Origin: Sistotremastrum niveocremeum HHB9708
Taxonomy: Eukaryota > Basidiomycota > Agaricomycetes > Sistotremastrales > Sistotremastraceae
Direction: 5' to 3'
Length of the DNA: 64,000 nucleotides
Assembly: GCA_001630475.1 (NCBI GenBank)
Contig: KV419397.1
Location: 689,758 to 753,757 of the forward strand
Part shown: positions 61,638 through 64,000 of the stretch, piece after piece
Layout: every line of letters begins with the position of its first letter
Position numbering within the stretch: position 1 is the stretch's first letter
The notes under the pieces: generated by a model
Databases searched by the model: none
What the model saw: only the letters and a program-made list of their open reading frames with translations
Told to the model about the DNA's origin: nothing
Program-made: the position numbers and the translations under genes

Positions 61638-61881
61638 ATGCGCCTTAAAATCGCATTGTCCACGTTAACACTTGCCCTATTCCTCCTCGAGTTCGCCGCG
61701 GCGAGTGCGGTCTCAGTGACAGGACTGGAAGGTACGGAAATATTAAAACTTTCCATGGAACTTGATTCACTTTAGTGCTGTAGATTTCACTTCAGACCTC
61801 GAAGAGAATCTCGCAAGAGAGGAAAATCCTGATGAAAAGGAGGGATGTGGAGGGATCGCGAAAGAATGTTCGGCGTTTTGA
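61638..61881 (+). CDS. Secreted acidic CxxF peptide 4
   Basis: Exons 61638-61731 and 61784-61881 (phase-1 intron) encode 63 residues. The signal is MRLKIALSTLTLALFLLEFA. The mature part SVTGLEDFTSDLEENLAREE is acidic and ends EGCGGIAKECSAF (C-x6-C, C-x-x-F). It lacks the ARP motif and is the most diverged member. An alternative acceptor 10 bp upstream would give an early stop, so the second AG was used. It is convergent with the aldo/keto reductase gene. Confidence 0.62.
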
Positions 61882-62112
61882 CAGAGAACGCACCGTCAGA
61901 TGCCGCAGCGAGGCTATATGCGGTCTTACACCATGAGCTCGGGTTCGCAGAGGAGCAGGCCACTGCCGCATCTTCACTTCGAATATGACTGTATGATCCG
62001 ACTTCGATCTCTCGATCGCTTCAGCACCATCTTCGGCTTTCATTCGATGTGATGTACATCATGCACTCAACAATTCGTGCCCTTTCCCATTTATTCTTTT
62101 GTTATGGACACC

Positions 62113-63575
62113 TTATTTCCTCTCCGGAGTATCAGCAAACAACATCTCCTGAAATCCAGGCGGATACCGATCCCCCTCAACAGCATCCGCATCCTCCGCC
62201 AACACACGTATCTCCTTCACTTCATCAGGTGTCAAATGGACTTTATACGCTCCGAGATTTTCGTTAAGATACTACATAATCATCAATAAACGCTCCAGGA
62301 CCTCCATAAACGTGACTCACTTTAATCTTTTTGGTCCCGGGAATCGGACTGCACGGTGTAAGGAAGGGAGTGAGAAGGAGAAGGAGGGGAGCGTACATGA
62401 TATCATCGCCTTGTTGGAGGAGCCACGATAATGTGACTTGACCCGCTGTAGCATCGTATTTTTCTCCGATTTTTTTAAGGTCGTCGACTACTTTTAACAG
62501 TTTCGGGAAGTTCTCTGCCGAATATCTACATCCAAAAGTCCAAAAGGTTAGCAGTATGGAGGACGAATGGAGAATGATGGACTTGGGTACGACCCGTCTG
62601 AAATCGTCTTTCTCGAAGTCCTCCGGGGATTTCTACATAGTATCCTATGTAAGCGTCTTCCCCCGAAATGATGAGAAACATACATATTGACCCGTAACAA
62701 GTCCCCTCGCAAGCGGACTATAAGCAACAATCTTAACCCCCAACTCCCTCGCAGCATCCAACAACCCCATCTTCTCAATATCCAACACAAAAGGTGAATA
62801 TTCAACTTGAATAGCCGCGATGGGATGAACGGCATGTGCACGACGAAGCGAGGAGACGGATGGCTCGGAAAGACCTAGATAGCGGACTTTTCCTTCTTTG
62901 ACGAGTTGGGCCATTGCTTCGACTGTTTCTTCTATCGGAGTATTCTTGTCGACTCTGTCCGAGGCATGTTAGGCTTTAATGATGTAGGGAGAGGAGCGGA
63001 GGAGGGCGGACCGGTGAGCGTAGTAGAGGTCTATGACGTCGACTCCGAGGCGTTTTACGCTCTTTTCGAATGCTTGTCGGACGTAGGGTGAGTCGCCTCT
63101 GATACCTTGTCCTGTGAAACCGAATTTTGTAGCGAGGAATATTTGATCGCGTTTTCCAGTTCGTTTGAACCATTTTCCAATAACTTTATATTGCTCGATT
63201 AGTCCTGTATAATACCGCGAATAGCGAAGAATACTTGCAATCTTCGTTATCGAGATACATATCAGCTCTGCAGACACATAGGAAGTCAATGATTTGCCCG
63301 AAGAAGGCTAGGGTGTAGAGCGTGACGTACGTATCCCAATGCGTAGATCCAGCTGCTAAGCATTGATCGAGAACCTTGAATCGATCTTCATCAGATTCCG
63401 TAGCACCGTAAAAGCCACTCAAGCCTGATGATCAATCAAAATCAAAATTTGAATCAACGAGATGATCTCCAATCAAAGTCGAAGGTGATGAAAGATGTTG
63501 ACAATACTTACCCATCGCTCCGAAGCCGATGGCTGGGAAGGTAGCATCACCAATTTTACGAGGTGGGATAGCCAT
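62113..63575 (-). CDS. Aldo/keto reductase
   Basis: Nine exons (63575-63512, 63424-63331, 63267-63239, 63183-63012, 62954-62684, 62632-62583, 62525-62397, 62348-62321, 62271-62113) encode 331 residues. [19 protein letters not shown] leads into the AKR barrel. Catalytic-type residues are visible as DTADMY (Asp, Tyr), FLATKFGF (Lys) and YYAHR (His). Later come [36 protein letters not shown] and [19 protein letters not shown] (cofactor loop). It is an NADPH-dependent reductase of the AKR13-like fungal group; substrate unknown. The intron after exon 3 starts GCAAGT (GC-AG). The gene is intact and next to the peptide cluster, but no functional link is shown. Confidence 0.9.
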
Positions 63576-64000
63576 GGTAAGTGTCTTAAGTTACGAAGGT
63601 AAGTAGAGGTGTCTCAGATGCTTGACGGTGAATATGCTCGCGATTTAAAGAATGCAACAGACAACGCTCGGAATTCGATCGCCTGTGGATCCCACGCAAG
63701 TCATACGCAGATCTCGATTATCCGGTACGGAACGTGTTCTACTGTTTTCGCAACGTCTGATTCAGCTTGCGGGGAAGGTTTGCTAAAGCAGATGACGAAA
63801 ATTGAATGACATCATTCGCTCAATCCGGTAATTCTATCGGACATGCGAGGCTAAAGCCGAAAACAGAATAAGCGCGCCAATGGGGAGTGGCGGATCGCTC
63901 TCGATTAGGCAGTGATCGACTGGTGATCGAGTACTGATCAGGTGGAAAAGCGAGGGCAGGGGTGTGGGGAAGACGATCGACGAGATGGTCTGGGCTGAAA
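63576..64000. other. Promoter side of the aldo/keto reductase
   Basis: No further gene seen to the window edge. Confidence 0.45.

Noticed and set aside
59036-61881. CaaX pheromone precursors
   Set aside because: The C-x-x-F ends look like CaaX boxes, but every copy has a clear signal peptide. Basidiomycete pheromone precursors lack one, and no STE3-type receptor is nearby.

Overview
The window looks like nuclear DNA of a filamentous basidiomycete, most likely an Agaricomycete. Its genes are dense and run on both strands. They are cut by many short introns (mostly 45-75 bp, GT-AG, a few GC-AG). It carries F-box/LRR-like proteins, a TKL-like kinase joined to a NACHT-type P-loop domain, a G-alpha of the divergent basidiomycete type and many small secreted proteins. 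No tRNA, rRNA or CRISPR was seen. I found no retroelement or virus-like element. The mobile DNA recognised is short and non-autonomous, with terminal inverted repeats (TIRs).

Left part (1-7 kb): the end of one gene and a complete paralogue of unknown function, then a repeat-rich stretch. Three related hAT-like MITEs (8-bp target duplications), one larger hAT-like element and one TA-flanked MITE lie here. One MITE lies inside the unknown gene. The larger hAT-like element sits in the last coding codons of a Kex2-type secreted cysteine-rich protein gene, whose intact paralogue is at 17.5-18.2 kb.

8-18 kb: a MYND zinc-finger protein, a UBL3/MUB-like ubiquitin-fold protein with a cysteine-rich C-end, an OXLD1-like mitochondrial protein, an F-box-like protein and the intact secreted paralogue. 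18.2-22.2 kb has no gene I can support.

22-38 kb: two tandem zinc-independent MDR (enoyl-reductase-like) oxidoreductases, two tiny secreted peptides, a RecQ-family helicase (18 exons), an F-box protein, aspartokinase (HOM3) and a CCDC6-like coiled-coil protein.

38-57 kb: a kinase-NACHT fusion; then a minus-strand block of a divergent G-alpha (with a 4-nt microexon), HAP3/NF-YB and CFT1/CPSF1. CFT1 is head-to-head with GPN2 across about 46 bp. A further MITE and orotate phosphoribosyltransferase follow.

57-64 kb: a small unknown gene, then the most interesting locus: four tandem genes for 63-70 residue secreted peptides. They share a signal peptide, one phase-1 intron, an acidic mature part, two cysteines, a C-x-x-F end, and a conserved upstream block about 95-145 bp before each ATG. 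An aldo/keto reductase gene closes the window. The two small peptides at 26-27 kb share parts of this architecture.
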